Shown here: positions 1 to 8,721 of the stretch, piece by piece
Numbering within the stretch: position 1 is the stretch's first letter
Layout of the letters: the number at the start of each line of letters is the position of its first letter
Assembly: GCF_002127225.1 (NCBI RefSeq)
Contig: NZ_NFUR01000002.1
Coordinates: forward strand, 806,001 to 870,000
Reading direction: 5' to 3'
Length of the DNA stretch: 64,000 bases
DNA from: Sphingomonas sp. IBVSS2
Lineage (GTDB): Bacteria > Pseudomonadota > Alphaproteobacteria > Sphingomonadales > Sphingomonadaceae
Position numbers and translations under genes: made by a program
Notes under the pieces: model-generated
Databases searched by the model: none
Seen by the model: only the letters and a program-made list of their open reading frames with translations
What the model was told of the DNA's origin: nothing

Positions 1-308
1 CCCAGGAAGATCGAGCGCGCTTCTATGCGATTGCCGAGCAGGCCCCCGGTCTGGCGGTAATGGCTGTGGCCGAGCCGTGACCAGAGCTCCGCCCAGCCGC
101 CCAGCGCCCTTTCGATGGCATGGACGTCGGCCTCGGATTCCGCGCCCAGCGGATGGATCAGCCGGTGCTGGTCCCAGGACGCCGCCGCCGGATTGGGCAA
201 GGGGCCGGCGTCCGCCAGCGTCACCTCCCAACCGGCGCGAAGGAAGCGCCACGCGGTCCACAGGCCGTTGATGCCAGCCCCCACGACGAGAAGGCTGGGC
301 CCGCGCAT
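1..308 (-). CDS. FAD-dependent oxidoreductase, DAO family (3' end outside window)
   Basis: About 102 N-terminal residues are visible; the gene runs off the left edge. The protein opens with a Rossmann dinucleotide motif (SLLVVGAGINGLWTAW), typical of the D-amino acid oxidase/sarcosine oxidase/glycine oxidase group. This group oxidises secondary or primary amines with FAD and O2. The ATG lies 6 bp after the stop of the upstream aminotransferase, so it is probably the last visible gene of the NRPS operon. In known hydrazine-synthetase pathways a DAO-like flavoenzyme oxidatively cleaves the N-N-linked amino acid dimer, and that role would fit here. That is inference from context; the substrate cannot be read from the fragment. 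Confidence 0.82.
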   Translation of the reverse strand, partial: MRGPSLLVVGAGINGLWTAWRFLRAGWEVTLADAGPLPNPAAASWDQHRLIHPLGAESEADVHAIERALGGWAELWSRLGHSHYRQTGGLLGNRIEARSIFL

Positions 309-314
309 TGCCGG

Positions 315-1631
315 TCAGGCCGTCTCGAGCGCGGGGGCAGGGACGTGGGCGATATCGGCGATCGCCTCGCCGAGCAGATCGGCTGCCTCGTCGATCTCCG
401 CGGCGGTGATCGTGAGCGGCGGCAACAGCTTCAGCACTTCGCCCCGGGGGCCACAGGTCTCGACGATCAGGCCGCGCGCATAGGCCGCCGCCGAGACTTG
501 CCCGGCGATACCCGCGTCGCGCCATGCCAGGCCGCGGATCATTCCCCGGCCACGCAAGGTGAAGCCGTCCGGCCTGCCATGGCCCGGCAGCGCGCGCAGC
601 CGCTCCTCGAGATGCGCCGCGCCGGCGGCGATGCGGCGTTCGAGCCTGTCGTCGCGCCAATAGCTTTCGATGGCGGCAGTGGCGGCGACGAAAGCGAGAT
701 TGTGGCCGCGGAAGGTGCCGTTGTGCTCGCCGGGCCGCCAGCAATCATGCTCCGGCGCCATCAGCACGAGCGACATCGGCAGCCCCATCCCGCCGATCGC
801 CTTGGACAGGCAGACGATGTCGGGCCGGATCCCGGACCTTTCGAAGCTGAAGAAGCTACCGGTGCGCCCGCAGCCTGCCTGGATGTCGTCAATGATCAGC
901 AGAGCGTCATGCGCGCGGGCGATCTCGGCTATGGAGCGCAGCCAGGCATCCGAGGCCAGGTTGATGCCCCCCTCGGCCTGGACGACTTCCAGGAGGATGG
1001 CCGCCGGCGGATCGATCCCGCTGCCGGGGTCCGCGAGCATCCGCGCGAGATAGGCGGCCGTATCGACTTCGCTGCCGAAATAGCCGTCGAACGGCATCCG
1101 GTCGACGCCCGCCAGGGCGATGCCGGCGGCGCGCCGCTTGGAGGAATTGCCCGTCGCCGCCAGCGCACCGAGCGACACGCCGTGATAGCCGTTGGTGAAG
1201 GCGATCACCGAGTGCCGGCCGGTGACTCGCCGTGCGATCTTGAGTGCCGCCTCGATGGCGTTGGTGCCGGTCGGGCCGGTGAACTGGATCTTGTAGTCCA
1301 GGTTTCGCGGCGCGAGGATGTGGCGTTCGAACGCGTCGAGGAACCGGCGCTTGGCCACCGTGTGCAGATCGAGCGCATGGACGATCCCGCCCTCGGCCAG
1401 ATAGCCGCTGATCGCCGCCACGATCTCGGGGGGATTATGCCCATAGTTGAGCACGCCCGCGCCGACCAGCAGGTCGAGATAGCGCCGGTCCTCCTCGTCG
1501 AAGAGCTCGGCGCCGCGTGCGCGCGCGAACACCGCGGGGAAGTCGCGGCAATAGACGCGCACGTCCGATTCGAGCCGGACGAAGGAGGCGATGCCGCTCG
1601 TCGCAATGTCGGCGCGGGCGCGCCGGCTCAC
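315..1631 (-). CDS. Class III PLP aminotransferase, diaminobutyrate--2-oxoglutarate type
   Basis: The 438-residue protein resembles EctB/PvdH-type L-2,4-diaminobutyrate aminotransferases, which interconvert aspartate semialdehyde and diaminobutyrate with glutamate as amino donor. The fold-type I landmarks are present: FTGPTGTNAIEAALK near residue 105, the IDDIQAGCGRTG loop, and the PLP lysine in LSKAIGGMGLP. The GTG start at 1631 overlaps the GMC gene's stop as GTGA, which implies coupled translation and decided the start. In this operon it may supply a diamino acid for the NRPS or process an oxidised intermediate. Ectoine synthesis is unlikely, because no ectA or ectC is nearby. The family call is firm; the substrate is inferred. 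Confidence 0.85.
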   Translation of the reverse strand: MSRRARADIATSGIASFVRLESDVRVYCRDFPAVFARARGAELFDEEDRRYLDLLVGAGVLNYGHNPPEIVAAISGYLAEGGIVHALDLHTVAKRRFLDAFERHILAPRNLDYKIQFTGPTGTNAIEAALKIARRVTGRHSVIAFTNGYHGVSLGALAATGNSSKRRAAGIALAGVDRMPFDGYFGSEVDTAAYLARMLADPGSGIDPPAAILLEVVQAEGGINLASDAWLRSIAEIARAHDALLIIDDIQAGCGRTGSFFSFERSGIRPDIVCLSKAIGGMGLPMSLVLMAPEHDCWRPGEHNGTFRGHNLAFVAATAAIESYWRDDRLERRIAAGAAHLEERLRALPGHGRPDGFTLRGRGMIRGLAWRDAGIAGQVSAAAYARGLIVETCGPRGEVLKLLPPLTITAAEIDEAADLLGEAIADIAHVPAPALETA

Positions 1632-3283
1632 GGACGCTTGCCCTTGCCGAGGATCATGTCGGCGGCGCGCTGGCCGATCATCGCGCATGCGGCGTTGGTG
1701 TTGCCGCTGACCACTTCGGGCATGATCGATGCATCGGCGACGCGCAGGCCGGCGATGCCATAGACCTTGAGCTCCGGATCGACCACGGCATCGGCACCGA
1801 GCCCCATCTTGCAGGTGCTGGCGAGGTGATAGATCGTCCGCACGTTCTTGCGGACATAGTCGGCCATTTCCCTGGGCGTTCTCGCCGATCCGAAATCGTG
1901 CAGCGGCGCCCCCGCGATGCCCCGGAACGCCCGCTGGCGCACCAGTTCGCGCGATAGCTCCATGCCCTTGATCATCACGTCGATATCGGCCTGGGTCTGC
2001 ATGTAGTTCGGGTCGATCAGGGGCGCGACGGTATAGTCCGCCGACTTGAGCCGGATTCGGCCGCGGCTCGACGGCCGGACCACGGTTGGCGAGAAGGAGA
2101 AGGAATTGGCGTCGTCGTCGTCGCCCTGCCAGAAATGGAACTGGAGGTCGGGCGCCGCCGAGGGGGCATGGCTCTGCGTCTTGACGAACAGCCCGGCCTG
2201 GACGCCGCTGGCCCAGAGCGGCGGCAAGGTGGGAAGGGCGTGATAGGCGACCGGCAGCACCGGATGGTCCTGCAGATTCTCGCCGACGCCCGGCAGGTCC
2301 AGGACGACCGGGATGCCAAGCGCGCGCAGCGCGTCGGCCGGGCCGATTCCCGAGCGCATCAGGATCGCGGGGGAAGTGACCGCGCCGGCGCACAGGACGA
2401 TCTCGCGGCTCGCGCGTGCCTGCAGCGTCCGGCCGTCGAGCACATATTCCACGCCCACCGCGCGGCCGCCTTCGACGATCAGCCGCTTGACCGGCGCATC
2501 GTGCCGGACGGTGAGGTTGGTGCGCCCCATCGCGGGATGGAGATAGGCCTTGGCCAGGCTGCACCGTTCCAGCCTTGGCTTGCCGTCGCGCAACTCGGTG
2601 CGGATGGTGAACTGATAGAAGCCTGCGCCGTCCTGCTGGATCGCGCCGTTGAAGTTCCAGTCCGGCCCCTTGAAGCCCATCTGCACCGCCGCCTGCACGA
2701 ATGCCGTGCCCGGCAGGCTCTTGTGCGGATAGTTCTGGACGGTGAGGGGCCCCTTGTTGCCGGTCAGCGGCCCGCGAATGTCGCGATTGCCCTCCGCCGC
2801 GATGAACAGCGGCAGCACGTCCTCATATGCCCAGCCCCGGTTCCCCTGATAGGCCCAATTGTCATAATCGGCGCGGTTGCCGCGGATATAGATCATCGCG
2901 TTGATCGAGCTGCATCCGCCATAGGCCCGGCCGCGCGGCGCGGGGATGATGCGGCCATCGATGTGCGGCTGGGGAATCGTCTGATAGTTCCAGTCGTAGA
3001 TCGGGGAACCCTTGGCCTTGTAGTAATTGTCGGGGTTCTGGATGATCGGGGTATAGTCGGTCGGGCCGGCCTCCAGCGCGAGCACGCGAAGGCCCGCCTT
3101 TGCGCTCAGCTGGTTGGCGACGACGCAGCCGGCCGATCCCATGCCGATGACGATATAGTCGAATTCGGTGTCCTGCGCGGCGAGCGCCGCGCGGGCGGAT
3201 GTCGTGCCGGCCGCCGCCACAGCCGAGCCCAGGGCGCCCAGGAAACCGCGCCGGTTGAGAGTTGCCGTCTTCAGGTCCGTCAT
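1628..3283 (-). CDS. GMC-family oxidoreductase with Tat signal
   Basis: The 551-residue protein is a glucose-methanol-choline flavoenzyme related to choline and alcohol dehydrogenases. The N-terminus has a twin-arginine motif (NRRGFLGAL) followed by an Ala-rich stretch, so export to the periplasm is predicted. The FAD motif VIGMGSAGCVVANQL lies near residue 46. The C-terminal catalytic region keeps the usual His (YHLASTCKMG) and Asn (GNTNAACAMIG). The ATG at 3283 has a GGGAG/GGAG ribosome site just upstream. It sits between the GGCT-cupin gene (34 bp gap) and the aminotransferase (4-bp overlap), so it is part of the NRPS operon. A periplasmic late oxidation of the product, or an alcohol-to-aldehyde step, is possible but unproven. 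Confidence 0.88.
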   Translation of the reverse strand: MTDLKTATLNRRGFLGALGSAVAAAGTTSARAALAAQDTEFDYIVIGMGSAGCVVANQLSAKAGLRVLALEAGPTDYTPIIQNPDNYYKAKGSPIYDWNYQTIPQPHIDGRIIPAPRGRAYGGCSSINAMIYIRGNRADYDNWAYQGNRGWAYEDVLPLFIAAEGNRDIRGPLTGNKGPLTVQNYPHKSLPGTAFVQAAVQMGFKGPDWNFNGAIQQDGAGFYQFTIRTELRDGKPRLERCSLAKAYLHPAMGRTNLTVRHDAPVKRLIVEGGRAVGVEYVLDGRTLQARASREIVLCAGAVTSPAILMRSGIGPADALRALGIPVVLDLPGVGENLQDHPVLPVAYHALPTLPPLWASGVQAGLFVKTQSHAPSAAPDLQFHFWQGDDDDANSFSFSPTVVRPSSRGRIRLKSADYTVAPLIDPNYMQTQADIDVMIKGMELSRELVRQRAFRGIAGAPLHDFGSARTPREMADYVRKNVRTIYHLASTCKMGLGADAVVDPELKVYGIAGLRVADASIMPEVVSGNTNAACAMIGQRAADMILGKGKRP

Positions 3284-3317
3284 TGCTCCGCTCCCGCCAG
3301 AAACGCGAAGGATCGCG

Positions 3318-4130
3318 TCAGATCTTGCGTCCCGCCCACGCCACGCCGTCGGCTCCGCCCCACCAGAGGAACAGCACGACCAGCGGCTCCTCGGGCTGGT
3401 CGTTGGTCACGACATGCTCGCATTCGGGCTCGAAATAGATGAGGTCGCCCTGGCCGATCGCGCGCTCGTGCGCGTTGAGCCGCAGGCTGCCGCTGCCGGA
3501 CAGCACGAAGGCGAGCTCTTCCTCGTCATGGGGGAATAGTTCGCTGGCCGTGCCCGGTGCGATGGTGGCGACGGCGCCGCCCCAGGGCGTGCGGACCCCG
3601 CCCTTCCACGGCAGCAGCCGCCGGAACAGCGTGCCATATTCCATGCGCGGCCGGGCATCGGCCGCCCATTGCGCGGGAAGGCCGTCGAACAGCCAGCGCC
3701 GGTCCAGCGCGGCGCGGATCACGGCATCGACCAGGGCGACGGGATAGAAGCCGGTCAGGCCATAGCGGATGCGCGCCATATAGGCATCGGTGGGAGAGGC
3801 GAAGCCGTGGATCGTGCGCGGCAGCAGCACCTCCGCCTCGACGGTTTCCCCGCCGATCCGCGCCCGGATCGGCTGCAGCGCATAATCGGGGTCGGCCTGG
3901 GCGAGCTTCGCATGTTGTTCGGGCGTGATGCGATAGGCGACGCCGATCGCCTCCGCACCGGGGGCGGGCACGATCGCCGACGTGCCGCCGCCAAAGGATT
4001 CGCGATAATTGACGAAGGCCAGCCGATAGTCCGCCACGCTCGCGGCAGCAAAGGCCTCGGGCTTGCCGAAATCCTCCGCGAAGTGATCCGGATCGGTGCT
4101 CGAGCCATAGGTAAACAGCCAGGTGGACAT
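3318..4130 (-). CDS. Two-domain protein: GGCT-like N-terminus fused to cupin C-terminus
   Basis: The 270-residue protein begins with a gamma-glutamylcyclotransferase-like fold (WLFTYGSSTDP, then GVAYRITPEQHAKL). The acidic residue normally catalytic in GGCTs has no clear glutamate equivalent; the aligned stretch reads LAQADPDY. The C-terminal part, from about residue 170, is a cupin. Motif 1 is around LFPHDEEELAFVLSGSG and motif 2 is GDLIYFEPECEHVVTN, giving His/Glu candidates for metal binding. In hydrazine synthetases such as Spb40, a metal-binding cupin is fused to a MetRS-like domain and rearranges an N-hydroxyamine ester into an N-N bond. Here the cupin is attached to a GGCT-like domain while the MetRS-like part is a separate gene of the same operon. 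The ATG lies 14 bp after the N-hydroxylase stop. The N-N role is inferred. Confidence 0.8.
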   Translation of the reverse strand: MSTWLFTYGSSTDPDHFAEDFGKPEAFAAASVADYRLAFVNYRESFGGGTSAIVPAPGAEAIGVAYRITPEQHAKLAQADPDYALQPIRARIGGETVEAEVLLPRTIHGFASPTDAYMARIRYGLTGFYPVALVDAVIRAALDRRWLFDGLPAQWAADARPRMEYGTLFRRLLPWKGGVRTPWGGAVATIAPGTASELFPHDEEELAFVLSGSGSLRLNAHERAIGQGDLIYFEPECEHVVTNDQPEEPLVVLFLWWGGADGVAWAGRKI

Positions 4131-4144
4131 GCGGGCGGCTCCGT

Positions 4145-5512
4145 TCAGCGGTTCCGGTTGGTCAGGAAGGATTCGAGGATCGTCTGGGCCTTCAGCGCGG
4201 TCATGCTGAGTGACGAGGCGTCGCTGGCGCCGTGCGTGCGCTCGGTGACGCCGTTCAGGTACAGGGCCGGGCCGAAGCTGGACGCGGTCCGGACGCGATA
4301 GTCGAGCGCCACTTCGGGCCCTCCGCTGGAATCCGTGACGATCCATTCGCGCAGCGGCTCGAGCAGCGGCGGGAAGGCGGGCTCGTGATAGCCGGTGCAG
4401 AGCACCACGATGTCCGCGTCCACGATCCGTTCGGCACCGCTGAGCCCGTCGACGAAGCGGATCCGGAATCCCTCGCCGACGGGCTCGACCTCGCTGGCGG
4501 CGTGGCGGGCGATGACTTCGGCGCGCGTCGTGCCGAGCACGCGGTCCTCGTACATGCGCCAGTAGAGGCCCTGGCTGATGTCGACGTCCACCGCCGAGAA
4601 GTTGGTCAGGTGATATTCCTGTGCGGCCATGCGCCGCTTCTCGGGGGAGAGGGCGTGGAAATAGGGCACCTGGTCGGGAAAGAAGACCTCGTTGCTGAAA
4701 TGGCCGATATCGACCAGGCGGAACGGCAGGCCGCGATGCACCGAGGTGAGCTGCGCATTGGGGAAATGGTCGTAGAGCCAGAGCAACGTCTCGCCCGCGC
4801 TCTGGCCCGAGCCCAGCACGCAGATCTTGAGCGGCGCCGCGCGATCGAAGGCGGAGATCCGGTCGAGAAACCCCGCGCTGTGGAACATGCGTGGGCCCAG
4901 GTGCGGGCGGAACGGCTCGGGCACGCGCGGGAACTGGCCCGTGCTCACCACCAGGTTGCGCGCCGTCATGTGGCTGCCGTCATCCAGTTCGAGCTCGATC
5001 AGGTTCGGGGCGCCGTTGCGCATGGCCGCGGGGGCAATCGATCGCACCGCCAGCCCGTAGCGGACCAGCGGATCGAAATGGCGGGCGGTCCAGACGACAT
5101 AGTCGTTCCATTCGACGCGGCTCACGCGCCCGCCCAGATGGCCGAACTGGAACAACCGGCCGGTTTCCTTGAGATAGCAGGCGAAGGTGAAGCGGCTGCG
5201 CGGGTCGCGCGGCGTGGCGAAGTCGCGGAGGAAGTGATGGTTGAGGTCGGCGCCGCGGATCAGCAGCCCGGGCTGCCACGCGGGGCCGGGGCGCCGCTCG
5301 ATGAACCGCAGGCTGGGGACCGAGGCGCCCTGGGGCTGGACGTCGCGCCAATCGCTATAGGCGGCGGCGAGGCTGATCCCGCCGGGGCCGAAGCCGATAC
5401 AGGCAAGGTCGACGGCGGTGGCCGCCGGCTCGGCGACGGTTTCGAGGACTTCGGCGGATTTCAATCCGGTTTCGTTGTACATCTGGCAGAGCCCCGTACT
5501 GGATTCGGTCAA
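4145..5512 (-). CDS. Lysine/ornithine N-monooxygenase (SidA/PvdA/IucD family)
   Basis: The 455-residue flavoprotein N-hydroxylates the side-chain amine of lysine or ornithine using NADPH and O2. Visible motifs are the FAD site DLACIGFGPGGISLA near residue 35, the family signature NHHFLRDFATPRDP, the NADPH site CVLGSGQSAGE near residue 230, and the C-terminal motif DIVVLCTGYH. The TTG at 5512 overlaps the NRPS stop as TTGA, implying translational coupling; an internal ATG at 5482 is the alternative start. In siderophore clusters this enzyme makes hydroxamate precursors, while in hydrazine pathways it makes N6-hydroxylysine. Lysine versus ornithine cannot be decided by eye. The MetRS-like and cupin neighbours favour the hydrazine role. 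Confidence 0.93.
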   Translation of the reverse strand: MTESSTGLCQMYNETGLKSAEVLETVAEPAATAVDLACIGFGPGGISLAAAYSDWRDVQPQGASVPSLRFIERRPGPAWQPGLLIRGADLNHHFLRDFATPRDPRSRFTFACYLKETGRLFQFGHLGGRVSRVEWNDYVVWTARHFDPLVRYGLAVRSIAPAAMRNGAPNLIELELDDGSHMTARNLVVSTGQFPRVPEPFRPHLGPRMFHSAGFLDRISAFDRAAPLKICVLGSGQSAGETLLWLYDHFPNAQLTSVHRGLPFRLVDIGHFSNEVFFPDQVPYFHALSPEKRRMAAQEYHLTNFSAVDVDISQGLYWRMYEDRVLGTTRAEVIARHAASEVEPVGEGFRIRFVDGLSGAERIVDADIVVLCTGYHEPAFPPLLEPLREWIVTDSSGGPEVALDYRVRTASSFGPALYLNGVTERTHGASDASSLSMTALKAQTILESFLTNRNR

Positions 5513-8500
5513 AGGGATCGCCGCGGCCGGCGCAGCATCGCGCTGAGATCGTCTTCCGCGATCGGCGCCGCGGCGACGGCTTCCGCCATCGCGCCCAGCT
5601 TCGGCGTCTCGAACACCGCGCGCACCGGCAGCACCCGGCCCAGGCGCGCGCGGACATGGGCGACGAGCCGCGCGGCGAGCAGGGAATGGCCGCCAAGATC
5701 GAAGAAATCGTCCTCGACGCCTTCCACCGCGGAGCCGAGCAGCGAGTTCCAGATCGCCGCCAGCCCGGTCTCGATCGGGCCCTCGGGCGCGCGGCCCGCT
5801 TCGCGCTGATATCGGCCGGGCGCCGGCAGCACGCGCATGTCCACCTTGTCGTTCGCGGTGAGCGGCAAGCTGTCCATCAGCACGATCGCGCTCGGCACCA
5901 TGTGCCGCGGGAGGTGCTGTGCCGCGTGATCGAGCAGCGCGGCCTCACCCAGGCCGGTATCGCTCGCGACGACATAGGCGACGATGCGCAGATCGCCCGG
6001 CACGTCCTCGCGGACGATCACTAGTGCCTCGCGGACCTGCTCGTGCTGGCGCAGCGCATGCGCGATCTCGCCCAGTTCGATGCGGAAGCCGCGGATCTTG
6101 AACTGCCGGTCGCGCCGTCCGATGAACTCGATATTGCCGTCGGCGCGAAAGCGGCCGATGTCGCCGGTGCGATACATTCGCGGATCGGCCCCATCGGTGA
6201 AGGGATCGGCGACGAACCGGGCCTCGGTGATCTCCGGGCTGTTGCGATAGCCGCGCGCGACGCTGGCGCCGCCGATATGGATCTCCCCCGGTACGCCGAC
6301 CGGCACGGGCTGCAGCTCGGGATCGAGGACGTAAAGGCGCACGCCCGGCATGGGTCGCCCGATCGGGATCACCGCGGGCTGTTCGCCGGCCAGGCATTCA
6401 TACCAGCTGTTGTGGACGGTCGTCTCGGTCGGGCCGTAGAGATTGTGCAGCCTGGCATGGAGCTGCTCGAAGAAGCGCGACGGCACATCGCGCCCCATCG
6501 TCTCCGCGCCGCACAGCATCCAGCGGACCGAAGCGTCGAGCAGCGCGATGCGCGGATGGTCGAGCAATACCGTCAGCGCCGAGGGGAGGAAGCACACGAT
6601 GGTGACGCCCTCGGCGACGATCCGGTCGATCATATAGTCCAGGTCGCGCTGGCCGCCCGGGCGCACCATCACCGTGCTGCCGCCGGTCGCCAGCGGGAGG
6701 AAGAACTCCCACACCGACACGTCGAAGTTGAACGGGTGCTTCTGCAGGAAGCGGTCCGCCGAGGTCGCCGCATATTGCTCGCGCATGCCCCAGAGATGGT
6801 GGAGGACGCTGCGATGCTCGACCTCCACGCCCTTGGGCAGGCCGGTGGTGCCCGACGTGAAGATCACATAGGCGAGCGTGCGGGCGGAGACCGCGACTTC
6901 GGGATTGCCGATATCGGCTCCGGCCGCCGCATGTGCCCCGTCGATCGCGATCACGGGGGCGCCCGGATCGCCGGCCAGCTCGGCGAAGCGCTCGAGCGTC
7001 AGCACCGCCTTGGGCGCCACGCTCTCGATCAGATATTCGATCCGCTTCCGCGGCAATGTCGGGTCGATCGGCACATAGGCGGCGCCGGCCTTGAGCACGC
7101 CCATCAGCGCGACGATCATCTCGATGCTCTGCTCGCAGACCACTGGCACGCAGGTCTCCGGCCCGGCACCCAGCGCGATCAACTGGTGGGCGATGCGATT
7201 GGCGGCGCGATTGAGCGCGGCGTAGCTGAGAGTCAGATCCTCGAAGATCACCGCGACCGCGTCGGGATCGCGCGCGACCTGTTCCTCGAACAGGCCGTGG
7301 ATCGTCGCCGTATCGGGATAGTCGAGCGGCACGGCGTTCCAGTCGTGCAGCATCTTCTGCTGTGTCGGGGCATCGAGCAGCGCGAGGCTGCCCAGCCGCG
7401 CATCCGGGCGGGCGACGGCATCGGCCAGCAGTGCGCGATAGGCACTGGCCATCGCCGCGATGGTCGCCTCGTCGAACAGGTCGCTGCGATATTCGAACGC
7501 GGCGGTGATGCCGGAGGCGCTCTCCCACAGCGCGACGGACAATTCGAACTTGGCGTTGAGCGCCAGGCCGGGGCCGTCGACGGGCTCGCTCTCCGGCGTG
7601 GCCTCCGCCATCGTGCGCGGGGCGTTCTGCAGCACCAGCATCGTCTGGAACAGCGGAGTATGGGTGCGGCTGCGCTGCGGCTTGACTGCCTCGATCACCA
7701 CTTCGAGCGGCACGTCCTGGTGCGCGAAGGCGTCGAGCACCGCCACGCGGGTCGCGGCCAGGAACTCGCGGAAGCTCTGCGCCCGGTCGGGACGGCCGCG
7801 CACGAGCACATTGTTGAGGAAACAGCCGAAGATGTCGTCGAACTCGGCCCTCGGCCGGCTGCCCACCGGCGTGGCGACGATGATGTCGTGTTGCCCGCCC
7901 AGCCGCGACAGCAATGCCTGATAGCCCGCCATCAGCACCATGTAGAGCGTCGCATTCTCCGCCCGGGCGAGCTGGTTGAGGCCGTTGCGCAACGCGTCCG
8001 GGAAATGGACCACCCAGGTGCCGCCCCGGGCCTCGGGCTGCGGCGTGCGCGGCCGATCGAGGGGCAAGTCGAGCACCGGCGGCGCTTCCGAAAGCGTGCG
8101 CATCCAATGGTCGAGCTGCTCGGCATAGGCGCCGCGCTCGACCTGGTCGCGCTGCCAGGTGGAGAAATGGACATATTGATAGTCGAGCGGCGGCAGCACG
8201 GGCTCGCGTCCGGCGACGTGTGCGGCACAGAATTCGGTGAGGTCCCGTGCGAACAGGTGCATCGACCAGCCATCGGCGATGATGTGGTGGAGCGCGATCA
8301 CCGCCAATGTCCCGGCCTCGCCAAGATCTACATGGTGGCAACGCAGCGGCGGCGCTGCCGCAAGATCGAAGGGCGTGGCGATCTCACCGGCGATCAATCC
8401 GGCCAGTGCCTCCTCGCGTGCCTCCGAGGAGAGCTCCGCGAAGTCATGCGCCGGCACCGCCGGTGTATAGGGTGCCAGCACGCATTGCCATGGCACGCCG

Positions 8501-8721
8501 TCGCGGTCCTCGAACAGCGTGCGCAGGCTGTCGTGACGCTCGATCATGTCGGCCATGGCCGCGGTGAGCAGCACGGCGTCGGTGCCGGGCGGCAGCGGGA
8601 TGGGAATGACGAGGTTATAGCCGCTGTCGGAGGGATCGAGCTGCTGCAGCAACCATAGCCGCTCTTGCGCGAAGGAAGCGCGCTCCTCGTCGATATAGAT
8701 CCGTTCCGCTGTCATCGTCAT
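5509..8721 (-). CDS. Single-module nonribosomal peptide synthetase (C-A-PCP, no thioesterase)
   Basis: The 1070-residue NRPS has three domains. The condensation domain (about 1-440) has SFAQERLWLLQQL and the catalytic HHIIADGWS. The adenylation domain (about 465-970) has IFTSGTTGLPKGV, GPTETTVHNSW, YRTGDIGRF and the C-terminal lysine in NDKVD. The carrier domain carries its phosphopantetheine serine in DLGGHSLLA. There is no thioesterase, reductase or second module. Hand alignment to GrsA gives specificity residues D-V-W-F-M-C-L-V-H-K, which I cannot match to a known substrate. The ATG at 8721 overlaps the MetRS-like stop as ATGA and has a GGAGGAGGG ribosome site. A condensation domain in the only module implies a donor from another carrier or a free acyl/amine partner. 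No phosphopantetheinyl transferase is visible. Confidence 0.96.
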   Translation of the reverse strand: MTMTAERIYIDEERASFAQERLWLLQQLDPSDSGYNLVIPIPLPPGTDAVLLTAAMADMIERHDSLRTLFEDRDGVPWQCVLAPYTPAVPAHDFAELSSEAREEALAGLIAGEIATPFDLAAAPPLRCHHVDLGEAGTLAVIALHHIIADGWSMHLFARDLTEFCAAHVAGREPVLPPLDYQYVHFSTWQRDQVERGAYAEQLDHWMRTLSEAPPVLDLPLDRPRTPQPEARGGTWVVHFPDALRNGLNQLARAENATLYMVLMAGYQALLSRLGGQHDIIVATPVGSRPRAEFDDIFGCFLNNVLVRGRPDRAQSFREFLAATRVAVLDAFAHQDVPLEVVIEAVKPQRSRTHTPLFQTMLVLQNAPRTMAEATPESEPVDGPGLALNAKFELSVALWESASGITAAFEYRSDLFDEATIAAMASAYRALLADAVARPDARLGSLALLDAPTQQKMLHDWNAVPLDYPDTATIHGLFEEQVARDPDAVAVIFEDLTLSYAALNRAANRIAHQLIALGAGPETCVPVVCEQSIEMIVALMGVLKAGAAYVPIDPTLPRKRIEYLIESVAPKAVLTLERFAELAGDPGAPVIAIDGAHAAAGADIGNPEVAVSARTLAYVIFTSGTTGLPKGVEVEHRSVLHHLWGMREQYAATSADRFLQKHPFNFDVSVWEFFLPLATGGSTVMVRPGGQRDLDYMIDRIVAEGVTIVCFLPSALTVLLDHPRIALLDASVRWMLCGAETMGRDVPSRFFEQLHARLHNLYGPTETTVHNSWYECLAGEQPAVIPIGRPMPGVRLYVLDPELQPVPVGVPGEIHIGGASVARGYRNSPEITEARFVADPFTDGADPRMYRTGDIGRFRADGNIEFIGRRDRQFKIRGFRIELGEIAHALRQHEQVREALVIVREDVPGDLRIVAYVVASDTGLGEAALLDHAAQHLPRHMVPSAIVLMDSLPLTANDKVDMRVLPAPGRYQREAGRAPEGPIETGLAAIWNSLLGSAVEGVEDDFFDLGGHSLLAARLVAHVRARLGRVLPVRAVFETPKLGAMAEAVAAAPIAEDDLSAMLRRPRRSL

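Noticed and set aside
315-1631. Ectoine biosynthesis EctB
   Set aside because: No ectA, ectC or ectD nearby; the operon context is an NRPS cluster.
6043-8658. Long plus-strand open frame antisense to the NRPS (871 residues)
   Set aside because: High-GC antisense shadow: rich in Arg, His, Gly and Ala with no domain, while the minus strand has clear NRPS motifs.
5509-8721. Classic hydroxamate siderophore NRPS
   Set aside because: Only one module, no formyl- or acetyl-transferase for hydroxamate formation and no siderophore export gene; the MetRS-like and cupin genes fit an N-N pathway better. Not fully excluded.
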